A stretch of 64,000 bases of DNA from Hormiphora californensis (GCA_020137815.1 CM035358.1:953356-1017355), one strand, 5' to 3'; shown: positions 24,725 to 46,829, numbered from the stretch's first letter. A program made the numbers and translations. The notes: generated by a model not told the origin, from the letters alone.

Positions 24725-27700
24725 ATGTCAGGTCTACCCGAGGGATGGATTGTTAAAATGTCCCAGTCTCATGGCAAGGAGTACTACTTTAACACCACGG
24801 TAAGTAGAACACTATCCCATCATCATCTTGCCTAGCTAGACTCACGCGCCCCTGGTATAGGAGGGTTGGAACATAACATGCAGGAACCGACCGAAAGAAG
24901 TAAAAAACCAATCAGAACTCGTTATTTAGGTCACGTGACTGGTTATCAGCCAATCAGGGACCAGTATTTCCTGATTCGGTCGGTTCCTGTGGGGGGGTCG
25001 TCATGTTAATGTTAATGTTTCATGAAATTTTTTAAAATGTTAACATTAACATTATTAACATTATTAACATTATTAACATTATTAACAAAAAAAAGAAGCT
25101 TTTTTAAGTCTTTTTGAAGCTTTTAATCCCGCTTTAATAGATCATTTGCGTTATTTTTGACAATATTATACGTACTACCCATCCAATCAACACTGATATA
25201 CAGTCGGACCCTGATTAAGTGGCCCCCGATTTAGTGGCACCCCGATTTAGTGGCAGGATTTTTTTCCCCAAAAATTTTTTTGAATTTTTTTGTGAAAATC
25301 GTCCGAATCGTGTTTCGAATCGATGCATCTTATCGCATGTCCTGCTGCTAATTGGACAGTTCGGAACGAACCGATAAGTGATCCCCATGGGGCCATTGAA
25401 TCACATGTTTACCAAGCGTCAAAATGGGGGGGGGGGTGCAACCCAAAAAAAACCAACCATACCCTGGATTTTCAAAATTGTTGATTTTTTGGTCGTTTTT
25501 GATTTTTTTTTGATTTTTTTGATCTTTTTTGATCTTTTTTTATTTTTTTGATCGTTTTTGATTTTTTTTGAATTTTATAATCGTTTTTTATTTTATTTGA
25601 TCGTTTTTGATTTTTTTTTGAATTTTTTTGTTCAACATTAAACATTTTAAAAAAAATCAAAAACGATAAAAAAATTTCAAAAAAATCAAAAAAATTCAAA
25701 AAAATCAAAAACGACCAAAAAAATCAAAGAAATTTCAATCAAAAACGACCAAAAAAACCAACCATACCCTGGGTTTCGGAAAAAGTTTGATTTTTTTGGG
25801 GTTGTACCCCCCCCCCCCCCCAATTTCGATTCGATGGCGATCACGTTTCAGTTCGTTCCGAACCGTCTAATTAGCAGCAGGACATGCGATAAGATGCACC
25901 GATTCGAAACACGATTCGGACGTGGCTGGTATTCCTTTAAAAAAATTTTTGGCCAATAAAAACCAGTTTATACATTAAGGGTACACCTCGGCGAAATTTT
26001 TGTCGAGTGCCCGCTTAGCTCTCCATATGGGGTTGTAGGGCATGCCAAGCCGACCTCAAATATGTAATTTTAGCCCTTAACTCGAATTCATATTTTTGCT
26101 ACAGCCCCTCAAAGTTGGACCCTGAAAACCGGTTTTTAAGGTCCCCAAATTTTATTTTTAGGTCTAGAAAGCTGAAAATTTGGAGATTTGTAGAGGATAC
26201 CAAGGTGTATCAGCCCAAACAGAAATTTTTTGAAATGGAGCTCAATTTTTTGTCTGAGCTTATTTTACTATTTTTGACTTTGAGGCCATATTTGGACATG
26301 TTCCTATGGACCGTTAAGGCTAAAAATTGGATATTTGGTGCTTCCAACAATTGTCAACGTAGCCACAAATTTTCAGGAGGTCCGAATTTGAAATGTGGCC
26401 TACAGGGTTCTTTTTGTAAAGCACATATTTTAGGAAAACTTAAAATGGCTATATCTCAAAAACGGTGGGTCCTAGCGATCTAATTTGGTGCTAAATCGAT
26501 TCAGCGGGTCCGATTTTGGGGGGGTTGTCTCGTAGACATTTTGCTCTAAGTCTAACCGTTTTTTCAGAAATCGTATTTTAAGATGTGTACATGTTTAGCT
26601 GAAATAGGTAAGATTAGCTCTGGATAGAAGCATTTCAGCCAAACATGTCCAAATCTGAAAATGCGATTTCTGAAAAAACGGTTAGACTTAGAGCAAAATG
26701 TCTAAGAGACAACCCCCCCAAAATCGGACCCGCTGAATCGATTTAGCACCAAATTAGATCGCTAGGACCCACCGTTTTTGAGATATAGCCATTTTAAGTT
26801 TTCCTAAAATATGTGTTTTACAAAAAGAAACCTGTAGGCCACATTTCAAATTCGGACCTCCTGAAAATTTGTGGCTACGTTGACAATTGTTGGGAACACC
26901 AAATATCCAATTTTTAGCCTTATCGGTCCATAGGAACATGTCCAAATATGGCCTCAAAGTCAAAAATAGTAAAATAAGCTCAGACAAAAAATTGAGCTCC
27001 ATTTCAAAAAACTTATGTTTGGGCTGATACACCTTGGTATCCTCTACAAATCTCCAAATTTTCAGCTTTCTAGACCTAAAAATAAAATTTGGGGACCTTA
27101 AGGGTACACCTGGCGTTTTTCATCATCGAGTGCCCAACCAAATGACTTCACCAGGGTTTAGGCCATACAAAATGGACCTCAAATATGCAATTTTAGCCCT
27201 AAAGTCGAATTCATATTTTTGCTACAGCCTATTTTCAAAGTGGCGTTTTTTCAATTTTTGTTGAAATTTTTAACCTCAGGACCACTTTTTTTGAGATAGA
27301 AACATTAAATTCTTGGAATTTGAAGAGAATATAAAGGTGAATAAGCCCAAAGAAGGATTTTTGAAATGGAGCTTATTTCTGGCCATGAGAAGGGTTTACT
27401 TTTTTGCTTCTTTGACACGCTGGCTGAGAATGTTCCCATGCTTCATTAGAGATGAAAATCTGGAAATAGTTGCTCAAAACGATTATCTATGTGGCCCAAA
27501 AATTTTGGAACTTTCACGCCAAAGATGTGGTGTACAGAGCTTGTTTTGTGAAACCCGTCTTTTTGAAAAAGAGGGAAATTCCCTGTATCTCAAAAACGGA
27601 TGATCGTAGAGACCTGGGACCAAGCTTAATCGATTCAGAAGGTCCGATTTTGGGGGGGTCTTCTGAGAGACATTTTGCTCCTACTCCAACCGATTTTGCT

Positions 27701-30700
27701 GTAATTGCAAAAAACCAATTCTATGAAAAGGGGAAACAACTCTATTCCAGTAGCCTGCTTCGGGCTGATTTCCCCCTTACTTGCTGATACTTTTTTCGCA
27801 ATTACAGCAAAAACGGTTGGAGTAGGAGCAAAATGTCTCTCAGAAGACCCCCCCAAAATCGGACCTTCTGAATCGATTAAGCTTGGTCCCAGGTCTCTAC
27901 GATCATCCGTTTTTGAGATACAGGGAATTTCCCTCTTTTTCAAAAAGACGGGTTTCACAAAACAAGCTCTGTACACCACATCTTTGGCGTGAAAGTTCCA
28001 AAATTTTTGGGCCACATAGATAATCGTTTTGAGCAACTATTTCCAGATTTTCATCTCTAATGAAGCATGGGAACATTCTCAGCCAGCGTGTCAAAGAAGC
28101 AAAAAAGTAAACCGTTCTCATGGCCAGAAATAAGCTCCATTTCAAAAATCCTTCTTTGGGCTTATTCACCTTTATATTCTCTTCAAATTCCAAGAATTTA
28201 ATGTTTCTATCTCAAAAAAAGTGGTCCTGAGGTTAAAAATTTCAACAAAAATTGAAAAAACGCCACTTTGAAAATAGGCTGTAGCAAAAATATGAATTCG
28301 ACTTTAGGGCTAAAATTGCATATTTGAGGTCCATTTTGTATGGCCTAAACCCTGGTGAAGTCATTTGGTTGGGCACTCGATGATGAAAAACGCCAGGTGT
28401 ACCCTTAAGGGTACGCTAACCAAAATTTTTTTTCGAGTGCAGGGAAATCTCTCACCGTAGGGTTGTAGGCCATACCAAGGAGACCTCAAATATGCAATTT
28501 TAGCCCTTAAGTCGAATTCATATTTTTGCTACAGCTGTTTAAAAAATGTCCTGTAAATACGTTTTTGGCATCTCAAAAATTTTTTTCTAAAGATAGGATC
28601 ATAAAAATTTGTGGATTTGAAGAGGACAAAGAGGTGAGTAGCCACAAAAATTTTTTTTGAAATCCGAGGTGATTTCCGGTCCTGAGATGGATTTCTTTTT
28701 TTCCACTTTAACGCCCTATTTGGCAAAGTTCCGACAACATGTGAAAGCTGTAAATTGGTGAAAAGTTGCGTCTAACGATTATCTAAGTGGCCATAAATTT
28801 TGGGCGTGTCCTTATTTGAGATAAGCTGTACAGAGTTTTTTTTGTGAAAGCCGTCATTTCAGAAATAAATAAATTCCCTGTATCTCAAAAACGACTGATC
28901 GTAGAGACCTGAGACTATGCTTAAACGATTCAGAAGGTCCGATTTTGGGGGGGTCTTCTGAGAGACATTTTGCTCCTACTTCAACCGTTTTTGCTGTAAT
29001 TGCGAAAAACAAAAACCCATCTTCGCCATCGTGGATTTTTTGTGATTTTGTTTTTGGTGATTATAGGGACCCATATGGACCAAATAGTGAAGGAATTAGC
29101 TTGTTACACACTTTTCCATAGTTTCGGTCCTTTCTTAGCTAAAATTCCCTAATTACAGGATATTGGAGTAGTAAAATAAGCTCAGACAAAAAATTGAGCT
29201 CCATTTCAAAAAACTTATGTTTGGGCTGATACACCTTGGTATCCTCTACAAATCTCCAAATTTTCAGCTTTCTAGACCTAAAAATAAAATTTGGGGACCT
29301 TAAGGGTACGCTAACCAAAAATTTTTTTCGAGTGCAGGGAAATCTCTCACCGTAGGGTTGTAGGCCATACCAAGGAGACCTCAAATATGCAATTTTAGCC
29401 CTTAAGTCGAATTCATATTTTTGCTACAGCTGTTTAAAAAATGTCCTGTAAATACGTTTTTGGCATCTCAAAAATTTTTTTCTAAAGATAGGATCATAAA
29501 AATTTGTGGATTTGAAGAGGACAAAGAGGTGAGTAGCCACAAAAATTTTTTTTGAAATCCGAGGTGAAATTGGAGTTTAGCTTTTGCCCTTTTCATAGAA
29601 TTTGTTTTTCGCAATTACAGCAAAAACGGTTGAAGTAGGAGCAAAATGTCTCTCAGAAGACCCCCCCAAAATCGGACCTTCTGAATCGTTTAAGCATAGT
29701 CTCAGGTCTCTACGATCAGTCGTTTTTGAGATACAGGGAATTTATTTATTTCTGAAATGACGGCTTTCACAAAAAAAACTCTGTACAGCTTATCTCAAAT
29801 AAGGACACGCCCAAAATTTATGGCCACTTAGATAATCGTTAGACGCAACTTTTCACCAATTTACAGCTTTCACATGTTTTCGGAACTTTGCCAAATAGGG
29901 CGTTAAAGTGGAAAAAAAGAAATCCATCTCAGGACCGGAAATCACCTCGGATTTCAAAAAAAATTTTTGTGGCTACTCACCTCTTTGTCCTCTTCAAATC
30001 CACAAATTTTTATGATCCTATCTTTACAAATGTATTTTTAAGATGCCAAAAACTTATTTTCAGTTCATTTTTCAAGCAGCTGTAGCAAAAATATGAATTC
30101 GACTTGAGAGCTCAAATTGCATATTTGAGGTCTCCTTGGCATGGCCTACAACCCTACGGTGAGAGATTTCCCTGCACTCGAAAAAAATTTTTGGTTAGCG
30201 TACCCTTAAAAACCGGTTTTCAGGGTCCAACTTTGAGGGGCTGTAGCAAAAATATGAATTCGAGTTAAGGGCTAAAATTTCATATTTGAAGTCGGCTTGG
30301 CATGCCCTACATCCCCATATGGAGAGCTAAGCGGGCACTCGACAAAAATTTCGCCGAGGTGTACCCTTAAACTGGTGTTCTTTACTCGTATACCCGCCTT
30401 TGTTATAATGACTATTTTTCCCTGCCCGGGTGATCTTTTTAGCACGCACGTGCTAAAAAGATCATCCAGGGTTTAGAAATCAGCAGATTGTGTAGTTAAC
30501 TAAAAGTGTCCGTCCGTCACGGACAACGCCTAACAACAAGTCTGCTCCTTCATAAAACTTTCATCTCACGCTTCGTTGATTCAACAAAGGAAATGATTAA
30601 CACACATTGTGGCGCGCAATTACTCGCTGATAGCACTTCCCACTATCACCTGAAATCACTTTGGGCGCCCTACAGCCATGCTATGAAGTGATAGAACGTC

Positions 30701-32264
30701 TTCCAAGCATGAAACATTGAAACTACTGTCACACTAGTGACTCAAGTTGAGATGCGGTTAAAGTTGAAGCACTTGGTAACCAACTGGGGTCTCCTAAGCA
30801 TTTGCCTTGGTTACCATAGGAACTGCTTTGGTTACCATAGCAACTGCCTTTGGTTACCATAGCAACTCACCTAGTTACCTTAGTAACCAACATTGCATCA
30901 GCCAAAAAATGCTCTTTGAGCACAAAATTCATCAGGAAATCCAGTTTTGAAGCTTATTCATCAATTTTAAATCCATTTGGCAGGGAAACACCGCATTATG
31001 AATACATAATGCAATAATTCTTGTCTTACCTCAAAACCTTTGATAAAATCCAAACAACTATCCTAGCTATGAAATATCTGCCATAGGACACACCTAAAAA
31101 CACATAACAGTGCTGCTTGCAGTCAAAATACGGTAACGCAAAATACAGTAAGGAGACGCGCACGGTGCATAACGCGCGGCAAAAAGTTCATGTGTCAGCA
31201 CGTACTAGCGCCCTGATTGGTCACGGTTGCGCGTCGTCTTACTGTATCTTCGTTTTCCATTACCGTTTTCCCACTACAAGCGACCGTGTAAAACAGCTAT
31301 AAACCGACTAAAAACATCTAAAACGCGATTTTTGTTAATTTTGTTAATTTTGTTAATTTTGTTAATGTTTCACCAAGGGTCGTTTGTTAATTAACAAAAC
31401 ATTAACAAAATTAACATGACGACCCCCCCGTTCCTGTCTTTTAGATACTTACTCATATTTTAGCGGGGAGCAGGCAACTAATTTCCCTTTGCTATGTTCT
31501 AAACCTTCCTTTACATTTATAAAGGAAGGTGACTCGGGGGCGGGGTGCCCGAAACACAGTCTAGCTTGGCAACCTTCGCTATGTTTCCCCTTCACTTCCC
31601 CTTCTCCTCTTATTTGCCGTATCTCAGAACACAATGATAAAGGATGAAGATAGTGGTGCCCTATTTTAGCAAATCTCTCCCCCTCCAACTCCCCCTCCAA
31701 CACCGCTTCTATCTCCCTCTCTATCTCCACTTTATCTTCTCACAATGCAACACCCCCTATCTCCCTCTAGACCCAAGAAAGTCAGTGGGAGAGACCCGGG
31801 TGCGGCCCTCCCCCTGAAACGGTCCGTGCCAGTCACCTGTTAGTGAAACACAGAGACAGTCGCCGACCTAGCAGCTGGAGAGAGGAGAGAATCACTAGGT
31901 CCAAGGAAGAAGCTCTTGAAATCCTGAATGGTAAATGATTTGTTTGTTTTTGAGGGTTCATTTCAGCAAATCACTTGAACTACCGAACCCTCATGCAGTG
32001 TGAGCTACACAATAAATCCCCTGTCTAATTGTGTGATTTCCATCAGGTTACCTCGCCCAGATAAAAGGTGGAACCCCCTTCGCTGATCTGGCCTCCCAAT
32101 TCAGCGACTGTAGCTCTGCCAAACGAGGCGGAGACCTGGGCCACTTTGGACCCGGACAAATGCAAAAACCCTTCGAGGATGCGACCTTTGCTCTGGCTGT
32201 CAAAGAAATGAGTGGCCCCATTTCTACCGATTCTGGTGTTCATATTATCCTGAGGACTGCTTAG
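24725..32264 (+). CDS. PIN1: Peptidyl-prolyl isomerase PIN1 (WW + parvulin)
   Basis: Three exons, 24725-24799, 31771-31930 and 32047-32264, give 150 residues (human 163). The WW domain is split by intron 1: [20 protein letters not shown], then [10 protein letters not shown]. The parvulin domain has SHLLVKH, the phosphate-binding basic pair in [12 protein letters not shown], a Cys in [29 protein letters not shown], and the C-terminal [12 protein letters not shown]1 isomerises phospho-Ser/Thr-Pro bonds in cell-cycle and transcription proteins. The first intron (24800-31770) is about 7 kb and consists mostly of a nested foldback transposon; exons 2 and 3 are close together. Confidence 0.95.
24881..24989 (-). 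mobile_element. hAT-type MITE copy 4, interrupted by a larger element
   Basis: Reverse-oriented family member in PIN1 intron 1, starting at intron base +82 (donor 24800), the only copy not tightly beside a donor. The 6.4-kb foldback element is inserted in its right terminal repeat; the duplicated GTTCCTGT reappears after that element at 31430-31437. Confidence 0.85.
25290..25925. repeat. Large imperfect palindrome with poly-G/poly-C and TTTTTGAT core
   Basis: The left arm has CGTCCGAATCGTGTTTCGAA and GCATGTCCTGCTGCTAATT; the right arm has the complements (AATTAGCAGCAGGACATGC and TTCGAAACACGATTCGGACG). Within it a G-run/C-run pair (about 25427 and 25806) flanks GATTTTTT-type repeats that turn into AAAAATC repeats at the centre. 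The motif AATCGTGTTTCGAATCG is shared with the 43.5-44.9 kb element. Confidence 0.75.
27102..28404. mobile_element. TTAA-flanked hairpin element B (1.3 kb)
   Basis: Ends GGGTACACCTGGCGTTTTTC and complement; TTAA at 27098-27101 and 28405-28408. Nearly full-length inverted repeat with centre near 27750, so a transcript would fold into a hairpin of about 600 bp per arm. Confidence 0.85.
28409..30205. mobile_element. TTAA-flanked hairpin element C with internal duplication
   Basis: Ends GGGTACGCTAACC and complement; TTAA at 28405-28408 and 30206-30209. Inside, a piece of the element D right arm (29161-29303) joined to a second C left end (29308 to about 29570) repeats the D-C junction, suggesting template switching or a second round of insertion. 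Confidence 0.75.
30371..31320. other. Inner part of the 6.4-kb element, no gene seen
   Basis: Contains a short hairpin (TTTTTAGCACG / CGTGCTAAAAA, about 30437-30462), a cluster of X-box-like palindromes at 30776-30889, and inverted ACGGTAA/TTACCGT and ACAGTAAG/CTTACTGT pairs (31127-31270). Confidence 0.5.
30776..30889. promoter_or_regulatory. Cluster of X-box-like palindromes
   Basis: Four close matches to the RFX-type pattern GTTNCC(A/T)NRGNAAC: GGTTACCATAGGAAC, GGTTACCATAGCAAC twice, and AGTTACCTTAGTAACC, plus a GGTAACCAAC. Confidence 0.4.
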
Positions 32265-32840
32265 TGTGTGTGTGTTTATATGTGACTTGATAAGGCGTTT
32301 TATCGATATTTGTTGAAAGTTTGCTAATAAAATGTTGCCTATTCATTTGTTCCACTGTTCACTCGGTCTCACTTTGAGATGTGATTCGGAGCGGGCGCGA
32401 GACGAAGGATACAAAGAAAGTGGCGCGATTTCGCGCGAAAGTTTGTAGCGCGCAAATATTACGCAGCGCAAAAGATAGGAATGAATTGCGCGTACCATAA
32501 ATTAAGTCCTAATTTGAAAACCGAGAATTTTTGTTTTCGCGATAAAAATTTTTCCCCAGTTTTATAATTTTTCGGGTGTCTTTGAGGGTGGATGTTGGTG
32601 CAAGCTTCCTTCGCCTTGTGTTAATGGATAATTGGTTATGGACTGCACATTTGTACGCCATTTTTTAGACGCAGTCTACGCTGCTTAGACTTCCAGGCCT
32701 GCTCTCCGAGTTCCGACGGCCGACAAAAATTCCAGCAGCTGGGACCCAGCTAACCCCATATTACTCATGCCACCTATCATATTTTCTAAAATTTCCATTG
32801 CCCTTAGTATATGCTAGTTTGGTGCGGCTAGAATAATGGT
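32265..32840. other. PIN1 3' region and Abl upstream region
   Basis: A polyadenylation signal at 32326 and a CpG-rich stretch with several GCGC motifs (32390-32480), which may be the Abl promoter. No exon seen. Confidence 0.5.
32326..32331 (+). promoter_or_regulatory. Polyadenylation signal AATAAA (PIN1)
   Basis: Sixty-two bases after the PIN1 stop, in the usual 3' UTR position. Confidence 0.65.
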
Positions 32841-42724
<9,884 letters not shown>

Positions 42725-43495
42725 TTTTCTACAAATATGACGGGTTCTAATTACAACATTATATATAGTCTTGGTTAGCGGGTATGGTTACCATGGTAAC
42801 AACTGGCGTGGGTAGCGTGGTGAGAACTATAGCTCTCTTCTCATGTAATCCATGGATACTCACGAGGACCGAGTTTGGGTCTTTCTGGGAGCTACGTGTT
42901 TGTGATAGGTGATCCTTTAGTGATTTGTGCGGGACCACTGACTTGTATAACAATGTTACTAACATGTGACGAGTGGGGTAATTATTATACAGCTGGTGTG
43001 TGCGTGTGTCAGTGTTTGACCTTGATATTTTTTCCAAATTTTCATCCCCAGGATTTCTATCCGACACATTTTATTCCCTTCTGTTCTTGTGTCACACTAT
43101 GTCACGAGAGAGAGATATACTTGTATCAGCTGTCCGTAGAGGGGACTAAGTCGGTACCACGTGCAAAATAACTGGAGAGATTGTTACTATTACTAAGCGA
43201 GAGAGCTTGGTAAGATTGTTACTTTAACTAAGCGAGAGAGTTCGGTAAGATTGTTACTTTAACTAAGAGAGAGAACTCTTGCTCCTGCTCCGACTTAGTC
43301 TCCCCTACTATGTAGTAAAACTGTCTAGTTGTGTTTGTCATGTGAATGTGTGCTGTTATTGCGGGTTACTCAACAACCCACCTCTGAACTGGATGTAAAC
43401 AAGTAAAAATATCTTTGAATATAATAGGTTTTATTAATTTCCTTTACTAATCAAAAGATGGGAATAGAGAGACGCGGATATCGATTGGTTTTAAT
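42725..43495. other. Abl 3' region; imperfect tandem at 43170-43275
   Basis: 3' UTR-like sequence with one perfect X-box-like palindrome (GGTTACCATGGTAAC at 42786) and three imperfect copies of a ~37-bp unit with AAGATTGTTACTTTAACTAA. No exon seen. Confidence 0.5.
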
Positions 43496-44877
43496 CAGGA
43501 AACGACCGAACCGGGTTTTTTTTCTACCGAACCGAACCGAACCGAATTTGAAAAACTTTTTTACCGAACCGAACCGAACCGAACCGAACCGAATTTCGGT
43601 AACCGAACCGAACCGAACCATACAAAACTTTTTCTGTATAAATGTTTCTCTAAAAAGTCATGGAGAGCACCGATCAAGGTATTGAGAATCATTCTCTGAA
43701 ATTTTGTTAAAAAATGTTCGAAAAAATTTCAAAGTCAATTTTGTGAAAAAATTTTCAAAGTCAATTTTATCGTAAATTTTCTATGTCAATTTTTGCGTAC
43801 GAATCGTGTTTCGAATCGGCAATGCTAAGCGGGAGTGATGTTGATAATTAGCGGGTTCGAGATGGATTGTGCTGATACATGATCCCCAATCAAGGGTAAT
43901 TAGGAAATTTAGGGGGACATGATTCATTGTCTAATTAGCGGCATCACGTATCAGCAAAATCCATCTCTAGCCCGCAAATTAGAAACAAAACTCCCACTTA
44001 GGAATGCCAATTCGAAACACGATTCGTATACCATAATTTTGACTTGAAAAATTTTTCAAAACTTTTTTCACAAAATTTCTTGGAATGATTCTCAATACCT
44101 TGATCGATGCTCTCCATGAATTTTTAGAAAAACATTTAATTTTGTGAAAAAAACTTTGTAAAATATTTCAAAGTCAATTTCGGAAAAAAATTATGTCAAT
44201 TTTGCCGTACGAATCGTGTTGCGAATCGGTGATGCTATGCGGCAGTGCTCTCGCTAATTAGCAGGATTTATTGAAACATGAATCGTTTCCCCTAAACTTC
44301 CTAATTAGATTTGATGGGGGATCACGTATCAGCATAATCCATCTCGGACTCACTAATTAGCAACATCACTCCCGCTTAGCAATACCGATTCGAAACACGA
44401 TTCGTACGCAAAAATTGACATAGAAAGTTTTCCATAAAATTGACTTTGAAATATTTTCCAAACTTTTTTACAAAATTTCAGAGAATGATTCTTAACACCT
44501 TGATCGGTGCTCTCCATGAATTTTTTGAAAAAAAAAAGTTTCTGAATTTGTTGACCCTCTCATGAGGACACGATTCGACGGGAAGTCAGGTATCAAATCA
44601 ATCCCTATCGAACCCGCTAACTAGCGAAATCATTTCCACATAGCACCACCGATTCGAAATAGGGTTAATACGGCGAAATTGACATTGAAATCCATACAAT
44701 TATCGTGAAATAATTGAAAAATTTTGCATGAAAAAGCCCGATTTCTGGGCATTTTTTGACCAAAAAATTCGGTGGTTCGGCCAAAATTTTCTACCGAACC
44801 GAACCGAACCGAACCGCCCAAAAAACACCGAATTTCCGAACCGAACCGAACCGAACCGAATATTCGGTCGCTTCCTG
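43496..44877. mobile_element. hAT-like non-autonomous element with CCGAA arrays, 8-bp duplication
   Basis: Ends CAGGAAACGACCGAA and complement TTCGGTCGCTTCCTG, flanked by GTTTTAAT at 43488-43495 and 44878-44885. Just inside both ends are arrays of the pentamer CCGAA in inverted orientation. The inside holds several alternating copies of a block with AATCGTGTTTCGAATCGG and TAATTAGCGGG. No transposase seen; 1382 bp. The terminal sequence resembles that of the small MITE family (CAGGAACCGACCGAA), which suggests a shared transposase. Confidence 0.88.
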
Positions 44878-44885
44878 GTTTTAAT

Positions 44886-45287
44886 ATATAATTATATAAT
44901 GAGCAATTAAAACGTACGCGAAACATTATTTTGTTACTGAGAGAGAGTAGAGAGAACTTGGACTTTCTGTACATATATTTTACCTTTTAATGAATTTAAA
45001 TCTGCTCTCTCGGTTTCTGATTTAACCTTGATTCCCCAATCACATACCGCGAGCTACCCAAACCCGCTAACTGAAAATCTAGTATATAACCCACTCCTAC
45101 CCCCCAATCCCATCTGTCTCTACCTTAACGGGCAGGGCTAACTATCCCCGCCATTACGTCATATCCCAGACCAAACCAACTAACTACACCCTACAACTAT
45201 GTCCCAGGGACATTGTCCCTTACCCATTACCCGACTATCACCTCCCAGACCTAACTCACTAACTATCTATCTATCCTTCCTAGAAAC
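44886..45287. other. SMU1 upstream region
   Basis: C-rich sequence with repeated ACTAACTA and CCCAGACC-like units and one ATTACGTCAT (CRE-like, 45153). No exon seen. Confidence 0.45.
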
Positions 45288-46829
45288 ATGGCGTTAGAGA
45301 TAGAATCAGCTGATGTGATCCGACTTGTCCTCCAATACTTCAAGGAGAACAACCTGCCCCGGGCATTCTCAACACTCCAGGAGGAGACTGGAATCACCCT
45401 GAACACTGTGGATTCCATCGAGAGTTTCACATCGGACATTAACAATGGACATTGGGATACCGTGTTGATCGCCATTCAGTCCCTTAAACTCCCGGACAAG
45501 AAGTTGATGGATCTGTATGAGCATATCGTGTTGGAGCTGATAGAACTGAGAGAGTTGAGTGCTGCGAGATCCCTCCTCCGTCAAACTGATCCCATGATAA
45601 TGCTGAAACAACTCCACCCTGATCGGTATATTCACCTGGAGAGTCTCCTAGCAAGGAGTTATTTCGATCCCCGGGAGGCATACCCAGAGGGCAGCAGCAA
45701 GGAGAGAAGGCGGGCTGCCATTGCCCAGGCTCTTGCTGGTGAGGTCAGTGTGGTACCTCCATCTCGTCTCCTGGCCCTGCTAGGACAGGCCCTAAAGTGG
45801 CAGCAACATCAGGGGCAACTCCCACCCGGTACTAGCATTGATGTGTTCAGAGGGAAGGCTGCTGTGAAGGATGAAGAGGAAGAGAGGTGCCCTGCTCAGC
45901 TGTCCCGGACCATCAAATTCGGCGGGAAGTCCCATCCAGAGTGCTCCAAATTCTCCCCAGACGGCCAATACCTCGTCACAGGCACCCTGGACGGATTTAT
46001 CGAGGTTTGGAACTTCACAACCGGTAAGATCAGGAAGGATCTCAGGTACCAGGCCCAGGACCAGTTCATGCTAATGGAGGATGCAGTGAGTTGCATGAAC
46101 TTCAGTCGTGATAGTGAGATGTTAGCAACTGGTTCCCAGGACGGCAAGATCAAGGTTTGGAAGATTCAGACGGGCCAGTGTTTGAGGAGGTTTGAGAAGG
46201 CTCATAGTGCAGGGGTGACTTGTATCACCTTCAGTAGGGATGGTAGTCAGCTGTTGAGCGCGAGTTTTGATTTGACAATCAGGATCCACGGCCTGAAGAG
46301 CGGGAAGACTTTGAAGGAGTTCCGAGGTCACTCATCCTTTGTGAATGAAGCCCAATTTACGGCTGATGGTCACACTATTATCAGTGCCAGTAGTGACGGA
46401 ACGGTCAAGATTTGGTCGCTGAAAAGTACAGAGTGTCTGAACACCTTCAAGCCCGCTCTGGGTAGCTCTGCCTCTGAGATCACAGTCAACTCCATCCACC
46501 TGCTACCCCGGAACAGCGAGCAGTTCGTGGTGTGTAACCGTACCAACACGGTCTCCATCATGAACATGAGTGGCCAGATTGTGAAATCTTTCAGCTCTGG
46601 CAAGCGTCAAGGTGGTGATTTTGTGTGCAGTGTCCTCTCGCCCCGGGGCGAATGGATTTATTGTGTGGGGGAGGACCAGACCATGTACTGTTTCTCTGTA
46701 TCCACGGGAAAGTTGGAGAGGACCCTGACGATTCATGAGAAGGAGGTGATTGGGGTGTCACATCACCCCCATCAGAATCTACTGGCCAGCTTCTCCGAGG
46801 ATGGTACGCTGAAACTTTGGAGACCGTGA
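45288..46829 (+). CDS. SMU1: WD40 splicing factor SMU1
   Basis: Single exon, 513 residues, the length I recall for animal SMU1. LisH at about residues 6-38 ([17 protein letters not shown]), CTLH at about 40-92 ([17 protein letters not shown]), a basic helical stretch ([14 protein letters not shown]), then seven WD repeats from about residue 210 ([56 protein letters not shown]). SMU1 pairs with RED/IK in the spliceosomal B complex and affects alternative splicing and short-intron removal. It is intronless here, like PRDX3. Just after the stop a ~56-bp unit (TGGGATTCTGTTGTTATGG) is duplicated. Confidence 0.96.
   Translation: MALEIESADVIRLVLQYFKENNLPRAFSTLQEETGITLNTVDSIESFTSDINNGHWDTVLIAIQSLKLPDKKLMDLYEHIVLELIELRELSAARSLLRQTDPMIMLKQLHPDRYIHLESLLARSYFDPREAYPEGSSKERRRAAIAQALAGEVSVVPPSRLLALLGQALKWQQHQGQLPPGTSIDVFRGKAAVKDEEEERCPAQLSRTIKFGGKSHPECSKFSPDGQYLVTGTLDGFIEVWNFTTGKIRKDLRYQAQDQFMLMEDAVSCMNFSRDSEMLATGSQDGKIKVWKIQTGQCLRRFEKAHSAGVTCITFSRDGSQLLSASFDLTIRIHGLKSGKTLKEFRGHSSFVNEAQFTADGHTIISASSDGTVKIWSLKSTECLNTFKPALGSSASEITVNSIHLLPRNSEQFVVCNRTNTVSIMNMSGQIVKSFSSGKRQGGDFVCSVLSPRGEWIYCVGEDQTMYCFSVSTGKLERTLTIHEKEVIGVSHHPHQNLLASFSEDGTLKLWRP

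Larger units (their letters stand above)
25979..30366. mobile_element. TTAA-flanked hairpin element D, split by two further insertions
   Basis: Ends GGGTACACCTCGGCGAAATT and complement, with TTAA on both sides (25975-25978 and 30367-30370). Its left arm (25979 to about 26610) is complementary to 26620-27097 plus 30210-30366. The arm is broken at an internal TTAA where elements B and C are inserted head to tail. TTAA duplications are the mark of piggyBac-type transposition; no transposase is present. Mirror reading frames on the two strands are products of the palindrome. Confidence 0.8.
24991..31429. mobile_element. 6.4-kb foldback element with 8-bp target duplication, carrying nested elements
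   Basis: Ends are inverted: GGGGGGGTCGTCATGTTAAT at the left and the complement at the right, followed inward by AT-rich TTAATG/TTAACA repeats on both sides. It is flanked by GTTCCTGT at 24983-24990 and 31430-31437, an 8-bp duplication of hAT type. No transposase reading frame is seen. Inside lie a T-rich palindrome (25290-25925), three TTAA-bounded hairpin elements (25979-30366) and ~1 kb of other sequence. It is inserted in an older MITE, which gives a clear order of events. Confidence 0.85.

Noticed and set aside
26115-29384. Repeated frames of 90-130 residues on both strands in PIN1 intron 1
   Set aside because: The same protein appears on both strands because the DNA is a palindrome. 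They have no family features and lie inside TTAA hairpin elements.
45288-46829. SMU1 and PRDX3 as processed retrocopies because they lack introns
   Set aside because: Both are intact, full length, have ordinary flanks and no poly-A tail or target duplication. Intronless parents are possible in a small-intron genome; not supported without another copy.
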